Assembly (NCBI RefSeq): GCF_002081825.1
Contig: NZ_MUKU01000006.1
Span: 124,001-188,000 of the forward strand
From: Chromobacterium haemolyticum
Lineage (GTDB): Bacteria; Pseudomonadota; Gammaproteobacteria; Burkholderiales; Chromobacteriaceae
Length of the DNA stretch: 64,000 nt
Reading direction: 5' to 3'
In this document: positions 28,861 to 37,876 of the stretch, in pieces
How the letters are laid out: the number at the start of each line of letters is the position of its first letter
Numbering within the stretch: the stretch's first letter is position 1
The notes under the pieces: model-generated
Seen by the model: the letters and a program-made list of their open reading frames with translations, nothing else
Told to the model about the DNA's origin: nothing
The model's database searches: none
Program-made: the position numbers and the translations under genes

Positions 28861-29154
28861 ATGAAACGTTTTTGCATCCGCGCCTTGTTGTTGACCACCT
28901 TGTTGTCCGCCGGTCTGCCGGCCTACGCCGAGCAGACCCCGCCGACCGATGAAGAGTTGGCCGCCAGCGTGCAACAGGCCTTGAACGGCGATGCCGAACT
29001 GCAGTCGTTGGGCCTGAAGGTGAGCAGCAAGAAGAGCGAGGTGACGATTGAAGGCGGCATGACCGACGACCAGCAAATGTTCAAAGCGGGGCAGATTGCC
29101 GAAAAAGTGCCGGGCGTGAAATTCGTCATCAACAATATGGTGCTGAAAAACTAA
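28861..29154 (+). CDS. Small periplasmic BON-domain protein
   Basis: A 97-residue exported protein. The signal peptide is MKRFCIRALLLTTLLSAGLPAYA, cleaved before EQTPP. The mature part is a single BON-like domain (QQALNGDAELQSLGLKVSSK, then VTIEGGMTDDQQMFKAGQIA and VKFVINNMVL), known from OsmY and related proteins and thought to bind phospholipid or outer-membrane structures. GGAGAATCTG precedes the ATG. It is a single-gene unit with its own terminator. OsmY-type genes are often stress-induced, but no clear sigma-S promoter is called here. Confidence 0.82.
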   Translation: MKRFCIRALLLTTLLSAGLPAYAEQTPPTDEELAASVQQALNGDAELQSLGLKVSSKKSEVTIEGGMTDDQQMFKAGQIAEKVPGVKFVINNMVLKN

Positions 29155-29175
29155 AAAGTTTGGTCCGGCGGCAGC

Positions 29176-29199
29176 AAAGGGCGCTTCGGCGCCCTTTTG
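29176..29199 (+). terminator. Terminator after the BON gene
   Basis: AAAGGGCGC, loop TTCG, GCGCCCTTTT. The UUCG tetraloop and T-run give a standard intrinsic terminator 22 bases after the gene. Confidence 0.92.
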
Positions 29200-29384
29200 T
29201 CATTTTATTCATTCCGTTTTTCGCTGGGAATTTAAGATTAATCCGATTGTGGTGCTTTCTCTTATTGCGAAAAATATGTGGTGTTGCCGGCTGACGGCCT
29301 TTCCGGAGGCTGGAGCCGGCAAGGTTTTTCCAATCAGCAGTATGGATCGCACGCCGGCCCACTGCGAAGCACCGGACACGACTC

Positions 29385-29681
29385 ATGGAATATGCATCCG
29401 CACTTGGCAAGAGGCTCTCCCACCGCATGATGCTGCAACCGGCGGAGCAGGTGGACAAATTGATTTCACGGCTGGAGGGCGCGGACGAAGCCAAGCTGGT
29501 GTATTGGGACGAGCGCAGCCAGCGGCTGCGCGCGCTGAGCCCGCGCTCGCGCCGCGGCCGGCAACTGTTGGCGCGCGGCTTGCAATCGCCTCAAGTGGTG
29601 GGCGTGTTCGACGGCTACGCTAGTTATCAGGATATCTATCAGGCCTTCCAGCAGACGCTGGACGACCTGAAGCTCAGCTGA
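29385..29681 (+). CDS. Conserved-looking hypothetical protein, 98 residues
   Basis: Not recognised. The frame from 29385 encodes a soluble, mixed-charge protein (pattern QPAEQVDKLISRLEGADEAK, then LVYWDERSQRLRALS), with no signal peptide, membrane segment or cysteine. The codon use matches neighbouring genes, which argues that it is real. The ATG has no good ribosome site. It converges on lysA with a seven-base gap, so it has little room for its own terminator. It could be a small regulatory or DNA-associated protein, but nothing shows this. Confidence 0.55.
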   Translation: MEYASALGKRLSHRMMLQPAEQVDKLISRLEGADEAKLVYWDERSQRLRALSPRSRRGRQLLARGLQSPQVVGVFDGYASYQDIYQAFQQTLDDLKLS

Positions 29682-29688
29682 GCAGGAC

Positions 29689-30927
29689 CTAGACGCGCTC
29701 CAGCTCCAGCAATTCCGCCATGGTTTGGCGGCGGCGGATCAGGCGGCTGGAAGAGCCGTCGATCAAGGCTTCGGCCAGCAGCGGCCGGCTATTGTAGTTC
29801 GACGACATGGTGGCGCCGTAGGCGCCGGCGTCATGAAACACCAGCAGATCCCCCACCTGAGCGTCCGGCAGCGGACGGCTTTCCACTAGGCCGCCTTCCT
29901 GTTGCGTGAAGACGTCGCCCGATTCGCACAAGGGTCCGGCTACCACGCAAGGCGCGCGCTCGCCGGATTTTTCCGTTCCGTCCGCGCCCAGGACGGAAAT
30001 ATCGTGATGGCTGCCGTACATGGCGGGGCGCATCAAATCGTTGAATCCCGCGTCCACCAACACGAAACGTCGACTGCCCATGGTCTTGACCGCTCTCACC
30101 TCGGAGATCAGGGCGCCGGACTCCGCCACCAGGAAACGGCCGGGTTCGATCTCCAGCCGTACCGGATGTCCCAGATGTGCGGCGATCCGCCGCCGCGCCT
30201 CGTCCCATAGTTCAAAGTAATGCGCGGTATCGATGCGCGCGTCGCTGTCGCGGTAGGGAATGGACAGGCCGCCGCCGGCGGAGATCGCTTCGATGTCGTG
30301 ACCTAGTTCGGTCGCCAGCTTGACCATGGCGCCGCAGACCTGCTGCAGGTGGCCGTAATCAACGCCCGAACCGATGTGCATGTGCAGGCCCACCAAGTGA
30401 AGGCCGAACTGACGGATCACCTCCAGCGCGTCGGACACCTGCTCATGCCAGATGCCGTGCTTGCTGTTCTCGCCGCCGGTATTGGTTTTCTGGCTATGGC
30501 CGTGGCCAAAGCCGGGGTTGACGCGCAGCCAGACCCGATGGCCGGGCGAGGCCGCGCCCAGCTGACGCAGCATGTCGATGGAACCGGCGTTGACCGCGAT
30601 GCCCGCGGCCGCTACGCGTTCCAGCGTGGCGCGGTCCAGCACGTCGGCGGTGAAGACGATGTCGGAGGGCTTGGTGGAGTCGGCCTTGTAGCCGGCGGCG
30701 AGCGCGCGCTCGATTTCGCCCAGCGATACCGCGTCCACTTTCACGCCCTGTTCTCGCATCAAGCTGAGGATATGGATGTTGGAGTTGGCTTTTTGCGCAT
30801 AGCGGATCACGTCGAAGCGCTTCAGTTCGGCGATGCGCCGGCGAATGGTGTCGGCGTGGTAAACCCAGAGCGGGCTGCCGTACTGGCGGGCGAGTTCGGT
30901 CAGTTGGCGGGCGTCAAAGCATTTCAT
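29689..30927 (-). CDS. lysA: Diaminopimelate decarboxylase
   Basis: This PLP enzyme makes L-lysine from meso-diaminopimelate, the last step of lysine synthesis. The 412-residue protein is of the enterobacterial type: the PLP lysine lies in RYAQKANSNIHI near residue 44, followed by VSLGEIERALAAGY, VNPGFGHGHSQKTNTGGENS and the second active-site cysteine in PLCESGDVF. The ATG at 30927 gives the family length; the longer frame to 31035 has no support. It is divergent from lysR, as in Escherichia coli, so LysR with diaminopimelate probably activates it. Confidence 0.96.
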   Translation of the reverse strand: MKCFDARQLTELARQYGSPLWVYHADTIRRRIAELKRFDVIRYAQKANSNIHILSLMREQGVKVDAVSLGEIERALAAGYKADSTKPSDIVFTADVLDRATLERVAAAGIAVNAGSIDMLRQLGAASPGHRVWLRVNPGFGHGHSQKTNTGGENSKHGIWHEQVSDALEVIRQFGLHLVGLHMHIGSGVDYGHLQQVCGAMVKLATELGHDIEAISAGGGLSIPYRDSDARIDTAHYFELWDEARRRIAAHLGHPVRLEIEPGRFLVAESGALISEVRAVKTMGSRRFVLVDAGFNDLMRPAMYGSHHDISVLGADGTEKSGERAPCVVAGPLCESGDVFTQQEGGLVESRPLPDAQVGDLLVFHDAGAYGATMSSNYNSRPLLAEALIDGSSSRLIRRRQTMAELLELERV

Positions 30928-30989
30928 GGCGTGGGCTTGGCTGGGGTGGCAGACAGACGCATCATGGCGCGCGTCGCGGCAAAAATAAA

Positions 30990-31025
30990 ATATCAAATTA
31001 TCGACACTTCTTTCATTTATGATAT
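30990..31025. promoter_or_regulatory. Inverted repeat in the lysA/lysR control region
   Basis: ATATCA (30990-30995) and TGATAT (31020-31025) face each other across 24 AT-rich bases in the 128-base gap between the divergent genes. LysR-family proteins bind such long dyads, with one site near -65 and another near -35 of the target. The location fits a LysR site that serves both promoters; this is inference from position and symmetry. Confidence 0.45.
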
Positions 31026-31055
31026 GGATTGCCAAGTTGCTTAAGGGGAGGCGGC

Positions 31056-31997
31056 ATGGACATCAGCCTGCGCCATATTGAAGTGTTTCGCGCGGTGATG
31101 ACTACCGGCAGCGTTACCGAGGCAGCCGTTTTGCTGCGCACTTCGCAGCCCACGGTCAGCCGCGAACTGGCGCGCTGCGAACAATTGTTGGGCATGGCCT
31201 TGTTCGAGCGCAGCCGCGGCCGCTTGCGGCCTAGCGCGCAGGGGCTGCTGCTGTTCGAGGAAGTGCAGCGCAGTTATCAGGGCCTGGAGCGCATCGTCAG
31301 CAGCGCAGCGGCGATTCGCCAGTTCGAGCAAGGACAATTGTCGATCGCCTGTTTGCCGGTGTTCGCGCAATCGTTGTTGCCGGCGGCGTGTCGGCGTTTT
31401 TTGTCGCATGCGCCGGGCATCAGCCTGAACATCGCGCCGCAGGAATCGCCCTTGCTGGAGGAGTGGCTGGCGGCGCAGCGTCATGACCTGGGCTTGAGCG
31501 AGAGCGCGCACGCGCCGGCGGGAACGAGGGTGGAGCCCTTGCTGCAGGCGGACGAGTTGTGCGTGCTGCCGGAAGGACATCGCTTATTGAGCAAGACGGT
31601 GCTGACGCCCGAGGACTTCGAGGGCGAGGCCTTCATCAGCCTGGCGGCGACCGATAGCTATCGGCAACAGCTGGATCAGGTGTTCTCCGAGCGGGGGGTC
31701 AAGCGCCGCATGGTGGTGGAGACGCATAGCGCCGCCTCGGTATGCGCAATGGCGCGGCAGGGCATAGGCGTGGCCGTCGTCAATCCGTTGACCGCGCTGG
31801 ATTACGCCGGCACGGGCCTCGCCGCGAGGCGCTTCAGCGTGTCCATTCCGTTCGCGGTCAATCTGGTGCGGCCGTTGCACCGCCCCGTCTCTCCGTTGCT
31901 GGAGCGCTTTGTCGATAGCTTGAAGGTCGAATTGGCCGAGATTAGCGAACGGCTGGCCGTGCCGGCGGGGGTAGAGCCTGTTCACAGGCTCGCTTGA
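31056..31997 (+). CDS. lysR: LysR, activator of lysA
   Basis: A 313-residue LysR-type regulator. The N-terminal helix-turn-helix (RHIEVFRAVMTTGSVTEAAV, then LLRTSQPTVSRELARCEQLL) and the effector domain (LSIACLPVFAQSLLPA, QESPLLEEWLAAQRHDLGL, VETHSAASVCAMARQGIGVA) follow the sequence of Escherichia coli LysR very closely. It senses diaminopimelate and activates the divergent lysA. The ATG at 31056 has GGGGAGG before it. A GAGCCTG/CAGGCTC hairpin (31974-31991) lies inside the last codons. Confidence 0.95.
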   Translation: MDISLRHIEVFRAVMTTGSVTEAAVLLRTSQPTVSRELARCEQLLGMALFERSRGRLRPSAQGLLLFEEVQRSYQGLERIVSSAAAIRQFEQGQLSIACLPVFAQSLLPAACRRFLSHAPGISLNIAPQESPLLEEWLAAQRHDLGLSESAHAPAGTRVEPLLQADELCVLPEGHRLLSKTVLTPEDFEGEAFISLAATDSYRQQLDQVFSERGVKRRMVVETHSAASVCAMARQGIGVAVVNPLTALDYAGTGLAARRFSVSIPFAVNLVRPLHRPVSPLLERFVDSLKVELAEISERLAVPAGVEPVHRLA

Positions 31998-32024
31998 ACT
32001 CGCAAGAGTTTAGAACAGACTTTT

Positions 32025-32154
32025 AGAGCCCGTTTACGACCTCGCGAGCTAAGGCGAGACAAGGCGGAAACGAGCGAAAAAGCGGAATGTACACGTGGTA
32101 CATGAGCATTTTGTGCAACGCTTCACGACGCGCAGCGGATCGTAAACAGGTTCT
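32025..32154. repeat. Dispersed intergenic element, copy 1
   Basis: This 130-base element has imperfect inverted ends (AGAGCCCGTTTACGACC at the left, GATCGTAAACAGGTTCT at the right). Inside are CGAGACAAGGCG, AAAGCGGA, ACGTGGTACATGAGCATTT and CGCGCAGCGGATCG. A second copy lies at 57986-58128. The right end overlaps the TAA stop of alaX. There is no coding frame, so it resembles a non-autonomous MITE or a REP-like palindromic element. Confidence 0.8.
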
Positions 32155-32861
32155 TAGTCGCGCAGCGCCACCACCACCCGCTTGTTGCGCGCGCCTTTGC
32201 TTTCAATTTTCTTCACCACGACCGGGCCGATCTCGCCGGTGCTGCGCACATGAGTGCCGCCGCAGGGCTGTAGATCGATGCCGTCGATATTGATCAAGCG
32301 GATTTCAGGCAGGTGCAGCGGCGGTGTCACCGACATGGTCTTGATCAACTCCGGTTGCCGCTGCAGCGCCTCGCCGCTGCTCATTTCGATGCGCACCGCG
32401 CGGTCTTCCGCCACCAGCCGGTTCAACTCGTTTTCGATGTGCTCGCGGTCCAACTCCATGCCCTCGGGCAGGTCAAAGTCCAGGCGACCGGATTCCGCGC
32501 TCAGATTGCCGCCGGTGACACCCGCCTTGATCACCACGGACAATAAGTGCAGACAGGTGTGAATGCGCATGTGGCGATGGCGGCGTGCCCAGTCCAGTTC
32601 CTGTATGACTGGCGTGCCGGCGGCGAGCCGCGGCCCATCGGCGGGCACCAAGTGGACGATGGCGCGTGTTTCGCGGTCTCGCCGGGTATCGCTTATCGCA
32701 CAGCCGCCGCCGTCCCAGCTCAGCGTGGCGGTATCGCCGGGCTGGCCGCCGCCAAGCGGGTAGCAAAGCGTGTCTTCCAGCACTAGGCCGGCGTCATCGT
32801 GCCGCGCCACGCGGGTTTCCAGCCGAGTTTGATAGGGGTCGATGTAAAAGCGTTCTGCCAT
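32154..32861 (-). CDS. alaX: Alanyl-tRNA editing protein AlaX
   Basis: A 235-residue free-standing relative of the alanyl-tRNA synthetase editing domain, which hydrolyses mischarged Ser-tRNA-Ala or Gly-tRNA-Ala. The zinc ligands are seen in RIHTCLHLLSVV near residue 98 and in QPCGGTHVRSTGEIG near residue 205; the GGGQPGD block near residue 38 is also typical. The ATG at 32861 has AAGGAG before it. The stop codon TAA lies at the very end of the dispersed element, as if the element had joined exactly there. Confidence 0.9.
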   Translation of the reverse strand: MAERFYIDPYQTRLETRVARHDDAGLVLEDTLCYPLGGGQPGDTATLSWDGGGCAISDTRRDRETRAIVHLVPADGPRLAAGTPVIQELDWARRHRHMRIHTCLHLLSVVIKAGVTGGNLSAESGRLDFDLPEGMELDREHIENELNRLVAEDRAVRIEMSSGEALQRQPELIKTMSVTPPLHLPEIRLINIDGIDLQPCGGTHVRSTGEIGPVVVKKIESKGARNKRVVVALRD

Positions 32862-33057
32862 GCGGGGGCTCCTTTTCAGGCTATGCTGGGAAGACCGGCG
32901 GCGTTTGCGGCCGTCGGAGGCGATGATCTTGAGAATGCTGCCGCCGGCTGTGTATTTCAAGAGACAGCGCTAGCTAAAAATCATGGCAACAGCTTGTCGC
33001 AGCAGCGTTTAGCGCAGATAATCGCCGCCTTTTTCCGCATTCCTTTCCATTGCCCCC

Positions 33058-33732
33058 ATGACCATTCGCCATAATCTGGAACATTACAATCCGCCGCCGG
33101 ACACAGGCCTAGACGTGATCTACGCCGACGAGGCCATCCTGGTGTTGAACAAGCCTGCCGGCTTGCTGTCGGTGCCGGGCCGCGGCGAGGACAAGGCGGA
33201 CTGCTTGATCAGCCGCGCTCAGCGGCTTTATCCGGACGCGCTGACCGTGCATAGGCTCGATATGGCGACATCCGGCCTGGTGGTGCTGGGGCGCGGCGCC
33301 AGCATGCAGCGCGAGTTGTCTATCGCCTTCATGGATCGCAAGGTGGACAAGCGCTATGTGGCGGTGGTGGACGGCATTGTCGAACAGAATAGTGGCACCG
33401 TGGATCTGCCGCTGATCATTGATTGGCCGAACCGCCCGCGTCAGAAGGTGGATTTCGAGAACGGCAAGCAGGCCGTTACCCATTACCGGGTGGTGCTGCG
33501 CGACGGCCTGCGCCAGACCAGCCGGGTGGAACTGGAGCCCTTGACCGGCCGCGCCCATCAGCTGCGCATGCATATGCTGCATCTGGGCCATCCCATTCTG
33601 GGCGACGACATCTACGCGCCGGAGGCGGTGCTGGCGAAAGCCGAGCGCTTGCTGCTGCACGCGGAGCGGCTGACTTTGCGCCATCCGATCACGCGCGAGG
33701 AAATGGAGTTTGTCGCCAAGGCGTCTTTTTGA
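33058..33732 (+). CDS. rluA: Dual-specificity RNA pseudouridine synthase RluA
   Basis: This 224-residue enzyme makes pseudouridine at position 746 of 23S rRNA and position 32 of several tRNAs. The catalytic aspartate is in VHRLDMATSGLVVLGR near residue 67. The blocks LNKPAGLLSVPGRGEDK, DLPLIIDWPNRPRQKV and LTGRAHQLRMHM match Escherichia coli RluA along its whole length. No S4 domain precedes the catalytic domain, as expected for RluA. It is divergent from alaX with a 196-base gap. Confidence 0.93.
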   Translation: MTIRHNLEHYNPPPDTGLDVIYADEAILVLNKPAGLLSVPGRGEDKADCLISRAQRLYPDALTVHRLDMATSGLVVLGRGASMQRELSIAFMDRKVDKRYVAVVDGIVEQNSGTVDLPLIIDWPNRPRQKVDFENGKQAVTHYRVVLRDGLRQTSRVELEPLTGRAHQLRMHMLHLGHPILGDDIYAPEAVLAKAERLLLHAERLTLRHPITREEMEFVAKASF

Positions 33733-33936
33733 GCGCTCGTTGAAAGCTTCGCCGGGGCAAGCGGCCGCCGCGCCTTGACCCTGCCGGCTCGTCTGGCCGA
33801 GACTGGGCGGCGGGTCATGGCGTGAAAGCTCCGGAACGGTTGGAGCGCAAGGCGTGTTTACGCCTCATGTCGTGAGTGCTGCGCCCCGCGGCGGTGAGCG
33901 GGGCGGCAAGATGTCTTCCACACAGGAGGCTTCATC

Positions 33937-34308
33937 ATGAAATCTTGGTTTGCTCCCCCTCTCCGTCATCGGCCGTCTGAGCTTGAAGCCAGGGAAACGG
34001 CCTTGCCCTATGTCCGTTATATCCCCGGTCGCGCTGCGCCTCATTATTGGCAAGTGCCGGAGGCGAGGGAACTACGGCATGGCCACGACATCGGCTGCGA
34101 AGCCGCGGATGAATTAGCCCTGTGGCTGGCCGCGAATCCGGATTGCGTGGGCTTGGGCTTGCTTGGCCGCATCGTCGACGACATCGATTTCGAGAACGAG
34201 GCGCAACGCGGCCAGTGCGAGGGCTTTTTCAATCAACTGGAGCAGTTGCTGCTCCTAGGCCTGGACGAACTGGAAGCGTCAGCTGGCGACGAACCTAGCC
34301 GGCACTGA
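33937..34308 (+). CDS. Hypothetical protein, 123 residues
   Basis: Not recognised. A strong ribosome site (AGGAGG seven bases before the ATG) makes translation likely. The protein is soluble and acidic towards its end, with PYVRYIPGRAAPHYWQVPEA and then LLGRIVDDIDFENEAQRG, and leucine-rich helices near residue 100. There is no signal peptide or known motif. It stands alone between rluA and ndh. Confidence 0.65.
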   Translation: MKSWFAPPLRHRPSELEARETALPYVRYIPGRAAPHYWQVPEARELRHGHDIGCEAADELALWLAANPDCVGLGLLGRIVDDIDFENEAQRGQCEGFFNQLEQLLLLGLDELEASAGDEPSRH

Positions 34309-34359
34309 TTGTTTCCAAGTCGCCAGTCTGCGGACGCCTTCATTGTCCGCAAGGCTTAC

Positions 34360-34392
34360 CCGGCCCGGTTTTCATGGCGAAATCCGGGCCGG
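34360..34392. other. Inverted repeat after the 123-residue gene
   Basis: CCGGCCCGG (34360-34368) and CCGGGCCGG (34384-34392) form a nine-pair stem with a 15-base loop, about 50 bases after the stop. There is no T-run, so it is only a possible terminator or mRNA-stabilising structure. The rest of 34309-34580 holds nothing recognised except the likely ndh promoter. Confidence 0.4.
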
Positions 34393-34580
34393 CTTCATCT
34401 CGGGAGGCTGGCTTCGCCGCTTTCCCCTGCGTCATGTCTTCGGTTTTTTCTGCCGTGTAATCTTGGCTTGCACTGCCAGCCTGTGCATACTTCTTCTTTG
34501 ATCTGAAGCAAGAACTCCCTAAACAAGCGTGTTGCCGCCAGAACGTTTGTTTAGTGATTTCTACCTTGTAAGGATCTGTC

Positions 34581-35897
34581 ATGTTAAGTCGCAATTCCGC
34601 ATTGCCCAGCATCGTCGTCGTTGGCGGCGGCGCCGGCGGCCTGGAACTCGCCACCCGGCTGGGGCGCACCCTGGGCGCGCAACACAAGGCCCGCGTCGTG
34701 CTGGTCGACGGCTCGCCCACCCACATCTGGAAGCCGCTATTGCACGAGGTGGCCACCGGCGCGCTCAATACTGGTGAGGACGAGGTCAATTACTTCGCTC
34801 ATGGCTATCGCAACGGCTACGAGTTCGAGTTCGGCTATATGCAGTCGCTGGACACCGAACGGCGCAGCATCCAGCTTGCCGAAGTGCGCGATGCCGGCGG
34901 AGCGCAACTGAGTCCGCCGCGCGAAGTCTCCTACGACTGGTTGGTACTGGCGGTGGGCGCGGAGGCGAACGACTTCGGCACGCCCGGCGTCGGCGAGCAC
35001 GCGATGTTCCTGAACACCCCGGACGACGCGGAGAAGCTGCGCCACCGGGTGCTGGAACTGGCCTTCCGCTGCAGCAGCGGCCTACAACCGCTGGCCAAGC
35101 TTGGAATCGCCATCGTCGGCGGCGGCGCCACCGGAGTCGAACTGGCGGCGGAACTGAACCACACCTTGTGCGAACTGCATCATTACGGCGCGCGCCTGCA
35201 GCCGGAGCGCGTGGAAATCAGCGTGATCGAGGGCGCGGACCGCATCCTGGCCGCCGCGCCGCCGTCTTTGTCCGCCTATGCTCAGGAGCAATTGGCCGCG
35301 CGCAACATCAAGGTGCTGACCGGCAGCCGGGTAGCGGCCGTGCACGCCGACGGCGTGGAGCTGCAGGGCGGCGACAAGGTGGCGGCCGACATCACCGTCT
35401 GGGCCGCCGGGGTCAAGGCCCCGGCCTGGTTGGTCGGCTTGGGAGGCTTGCAGACCAACCGCATCAACCAATTGCAGGTGGATAAGTGGCTGCGTTGCCA
35501 GGGCGCCGCCTGCGTCTATGCGCTGGGCGATTGCGCCGAAGCGCCGGACGGCGACAGCGGCCGCAATCTGCCGGCCACCGCCCAGGTGGCGCACCAGCAG
35601 GCGCGCTGGCTGGCGGACGAACTGAGCCGGCGCGTGGCCGGCCGCCAGGGCAAGCCCTTCGTCTTCAAACCGCAGGGCATGCTGGTGTCGCTGGGCAAGC
35701 ACAGCGCGGTGGGCAGCTTGGCGGCGGTGGTCGGCCCCAAGCGCGACTACTATGTGGAGGGCCGCGGCGCCAAGCTGATCTACAGCTCCCTGTATCGCAT
35801 GCACCAAGCGGCTGTACACGGCTGGGTGCTGGCCGGCCTGCTCTATGTCGGAGACAAGTTGCGCCGCGCCGCGCGGCCGTCCTTGAAGCTGCACTGA
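34581..35897 (+). CDS. ndh: Type II NADH dehydrogenase
   Basis: A 438-residue single-subunit, non-proton-pumping NADH:quinone oxidoreductase bound to the inner membrane face. The FAD site is SIVVVGGGAGGLELATRLG at the start, the NADH site is IAIVGGGATGVELAAEL near residue 177, and the second flavin contact is VYALGDCAE near residue 312. The basic, amphipathic C-terminus (DKLRRAARPSLKLH) fits membrane association. The start has TAAGGATCTG before it. An intrinsic terminator follows. Confidence 0.93.
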   Translation: MLSRNSALPSIVVVGGGAGGLELATRLGRTLGAQHKARVVLVDGSPTHIWKPLLHEVATGALNTGEDEVNYFAHGYRNGYEFEFGYMQSLDTERRSIQLAEVRDAGGAQLSPPREVSYDWLVLAVGAEANDFGTPGVGEHAMFLNTPDDAEKLRHRVLELAFRCSSGLQPLAKLGIAIVGGGATGVELAAELNHTLCELHHYGARLQPERVEISVIEGADRILAAAPPSLSAYAQEQLAARNIKVLTGSRVAAVHADGVELQGGDKVAADITVWAAGVKAPAWLVGLGGLQTNRINQLQVDKWLRCQGAACVYALGDCAEAPDGDSGRNLPATAQVAHQQARWLADELSRRVAGRQGKPFVFKPQGMLVSLGKHSAVGSLAAVVGPKRDYYVEGRGAKLIYSSLYRMHQAAVHGWVLAGLLYVGDKLRRAARPSLKLH

Positions 35898-35916
35898 TCC
35901 GGCTCAGGCCAAAGAC

Positions 35917-35943
35917 AAGCCCACCCTCGAGGTGGGCTTTTTG
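35917..35943 (+). terminator. Terminator after ndh
   Basis: AAGCCCACC (35917-35925), loop CTCGA, GGTGGGCTT (35931-35939), then TTT. It lies 20 bases after the ndh stop. Confidence 0.92.
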
Positions 35944-36013
35944 TTGGCGCGGCTTGACCAGTCGACGCTTTGCGGACATCTTGTTTGCCGTTGGCATAAT
36001 TGGGGAGGCAAAG

Positions 36014-37336
36014 ATGGCGCAAGCTTCAAGTTTGGAGATCGACGCCTGGCTGGATCAACGGCCGCTGGGCGGGTTTCAGCGTCGACTGTTGCAGCTTTGC
36101 GGCTTGCTGATGATTCTGGACGGGTTCGATGTGCAGGCCATGGCCTACGTCGCGCCGGCGCTGCTGGCGGATTGGGGCTTGGCCAAGCCGTCCTTGGGGC
36201 CGGTGTTCAGCGCCGGTTTGCTTGGTTTGCTGCTGGGCGCTTTACTGTTCAGTCCGCTGGCGGATCGCTTCGGACGCCGTGCCTTGCTGTTGTTGTGCAC
36301 CTTGTGGTTCGGTCTAGGCATGCTGGCCACTGCCTTCTCCGCCACGCTGGAGCAATTGCTATGGCTGCGTTTCCTGACCGGCCTGGGGCTGGGGGGCATC
36401 ATGCCGAACGCGATGGCGCTGGCCGGCGAGTACAGCCCGCTCCGGCGCAGGGTCAGCATGATGATGCTGATTTCCTGCGGCTTCACCGTAGGCGCGCTGT
36501 TGGGCGGCCTGCTGGCGGCCTGGCTGGTTCCCGCCCACGGTTGGCGCGCGGTGTTCGCGGTCGGCGGGGCCGCGCCGCTGCTGCTGGCGCTGTGGATGTG
36601 GCGGCAATTGCCGGAGTCGCTGCAGTTTCTGTTGTCGCGGCAACGGCGGGAACAGGCGCTGTTCTGGCTGAGGCGTCTGGATCCGGCGATGAGCGGGGCG
36701 ACGGCGTCTTGCCTGACGCTGCGGGAACCCGTCGCCGCGGCGTCGTTGCCGCATTTGTTTCGGGCCGGCCGCGCGCAGCTGACGCTGACCTTGTGGACGC
36801 TCAGCTTTTTGAATCTGCTTCTGCTCTATTTCCTGTCCAACTGGATGCCGGCCTTGGCGCGGGATGCCGGCTTGGCCACACAAAGCGCCATTCTCGCCGG
36901 CGCCGCGCTGCAACTGGGCGGCGTAGCCGGCACCTTGCTGCTGGGGATCTGGATAGACAAACTGGGTTTCTTGCGGGTGATGCTGCCAAGCTTCGCGCTG
37001 GCGGCGGCGGCCGTTGCCATGCTGGGTCAGTTGGGCGCGCAGCAGGCCGGCTTGTTCGGCCTGTTGTTCGCCGCCGGTTTTTGCGTGGTGGGCGGCCAGC
37101 CGGCGATCAACGCCCTGGCGGCCAACGCCTATCCCACCTCCTTGCGCGCCACCGGCGTGGGCTGGAGCCTGGGCGTCGGCAGGGTGGGGTCGGTGCTGGG
37201 GCCGTGGCTGGGCGGCGAGTTGCTGCGCCAGGACTGGAGCCTGGCCAGCCTGTTCATGCTGGCGGCGACGCCGGCCTTGTTGGCGGCATGGCTGGTGTGG
37301 ATGTGTCCGCAGGCGGTGCGGCCGGCCGCCGGTTGA
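36014..37336 (+). CDS. MFS transporter, aromatic acid:H+ symporter type
   Basis: A 440-residue transporter with twelve membrane segments. The TM1 motif LDGFDVQAMAYVAPAL has the DGFD signature of the aromatic acid:H+ symporter branch (PcaK, BenK), and the TM2-3 loop SPLADRFGRRALLL is the MFS signature. It probably takes up a benzoate- or hydroxybenzoate-like acid; the actual substrate is unknown because no catabolic genes are adjacent. GGGAGGCAAAG precedes the ATG at 36014. It converges on the Mth938-like gene with a one-base gap. Confidence 0.85.
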   Translation: MAQASSLEIDAWLDQRPLGGFQRRLLQLCGLLMILDGFDVQAMAYVAPALLADWGLAKPSLGPVFSAGLLGLLLGALLFSPLADRFGRRALLLLCTLWFGLGMLATAFSATLEQLLWLRFLTGLGLGGIMPNAMALAGEYSPLRRRVSMMMLISCGFTVGALLGGLLAAWLVPAHGWRAVFAVGGAAPLLLALWMWRQLPESLQFLLSRQRREQALFWLRRLDPAMSGATASCLTLREPVAAASLPHLFRAGRAQLTLTLWTLSFLNLLLLYFLSNWMPALARDAGLATQSAILAGAALQLGGVAGTLLLGIWIDKLGFLRVMLPSFALAAAAVAMLGQLGAQQAGLFGLLFAAGFCVVGGQPAINALAANAYPTSLRATGVGWSLGVGRVGSVLGPWLGGELLRQDWSLASLFMLAATPALLAAWLVWMCPQAVRPAAG

Positions 37337-37337
37337 G

Positions 37338-37706
37338 TCAGATCGCCAGCAGCGCGGCGACGACGCGGCGGTCTTCCGCCAGCAGGATGTTGAAGGTACG
37401 GCAGGCCGCCTGGGTGTCCATGGTTTCCACGCCGATGCCGGCGTTGGCCAGCGCGGCGGACAGGCGCGGGTGGCAAAAGCGCAGGCTCTTGCCGGTGCCG
37501 AACAGCACCACTTCCGGCTGCAGCGCCAGCAGCGCGCTGAAATGGCTTTCCTGCAAATCCTCGAAAGCGGCCACCTGCCAAGGCGCCACGCTGTCCGCGG
37601 TGACGATCAGATTGCCTTCGTGACGCTGGGCGTTGATCAGAACATGGCCTTCGCCATAGCCGGTGAACAAGTTGCGGCCTTGTCCCAGCGATTGCTGCAT
37701 TTTCAT
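37338..37706 (-). CDS. Mth938-like (DUF498) domain protein
   Basis: A 122-residue protein of the Mth938/NDUFAF3 family, with a compact alpha/beta fold. Diagnostic blocks are YGEGHVLINAQRHEGNLIV near residue 17 and PEVVLFGTGKSLRFCHP near residue 64. Human NDUFAF3 helps assemble respiratory complex I, but the bacterial role is unknown. The only cysteines are in RFCHP and QAACRT. It is convergent with the MFS gene and divergent from alaA. Confidence 0.85.
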   Translation of the reverse strand: MKMQQSLGQGRNLFTGYGEGHVLINAQRHEGNLIVTADSVAPWQVAAFEDLQESHFSALLALQPEVVLFGTGKSLRFCHPRLSAALANAGIGVETMDTQAACRTFNILLAEDRRVVAALLAI

Positions 37707-37876
37707 GTGAGCGGATTCCCGATTGCGAGCGCTGCGGCGGACGGCCCTTTTTGGGCGCGAATAACCTGCTGCAGTGCATCAGAGATTGGGATAGGATTAT
37801 AACTCGACCCCGCCGCTGATTGCCGCCACAACGTCAACGTGGTCATCGCTTCAGCGGGGACATCCAAAGAGATCAG

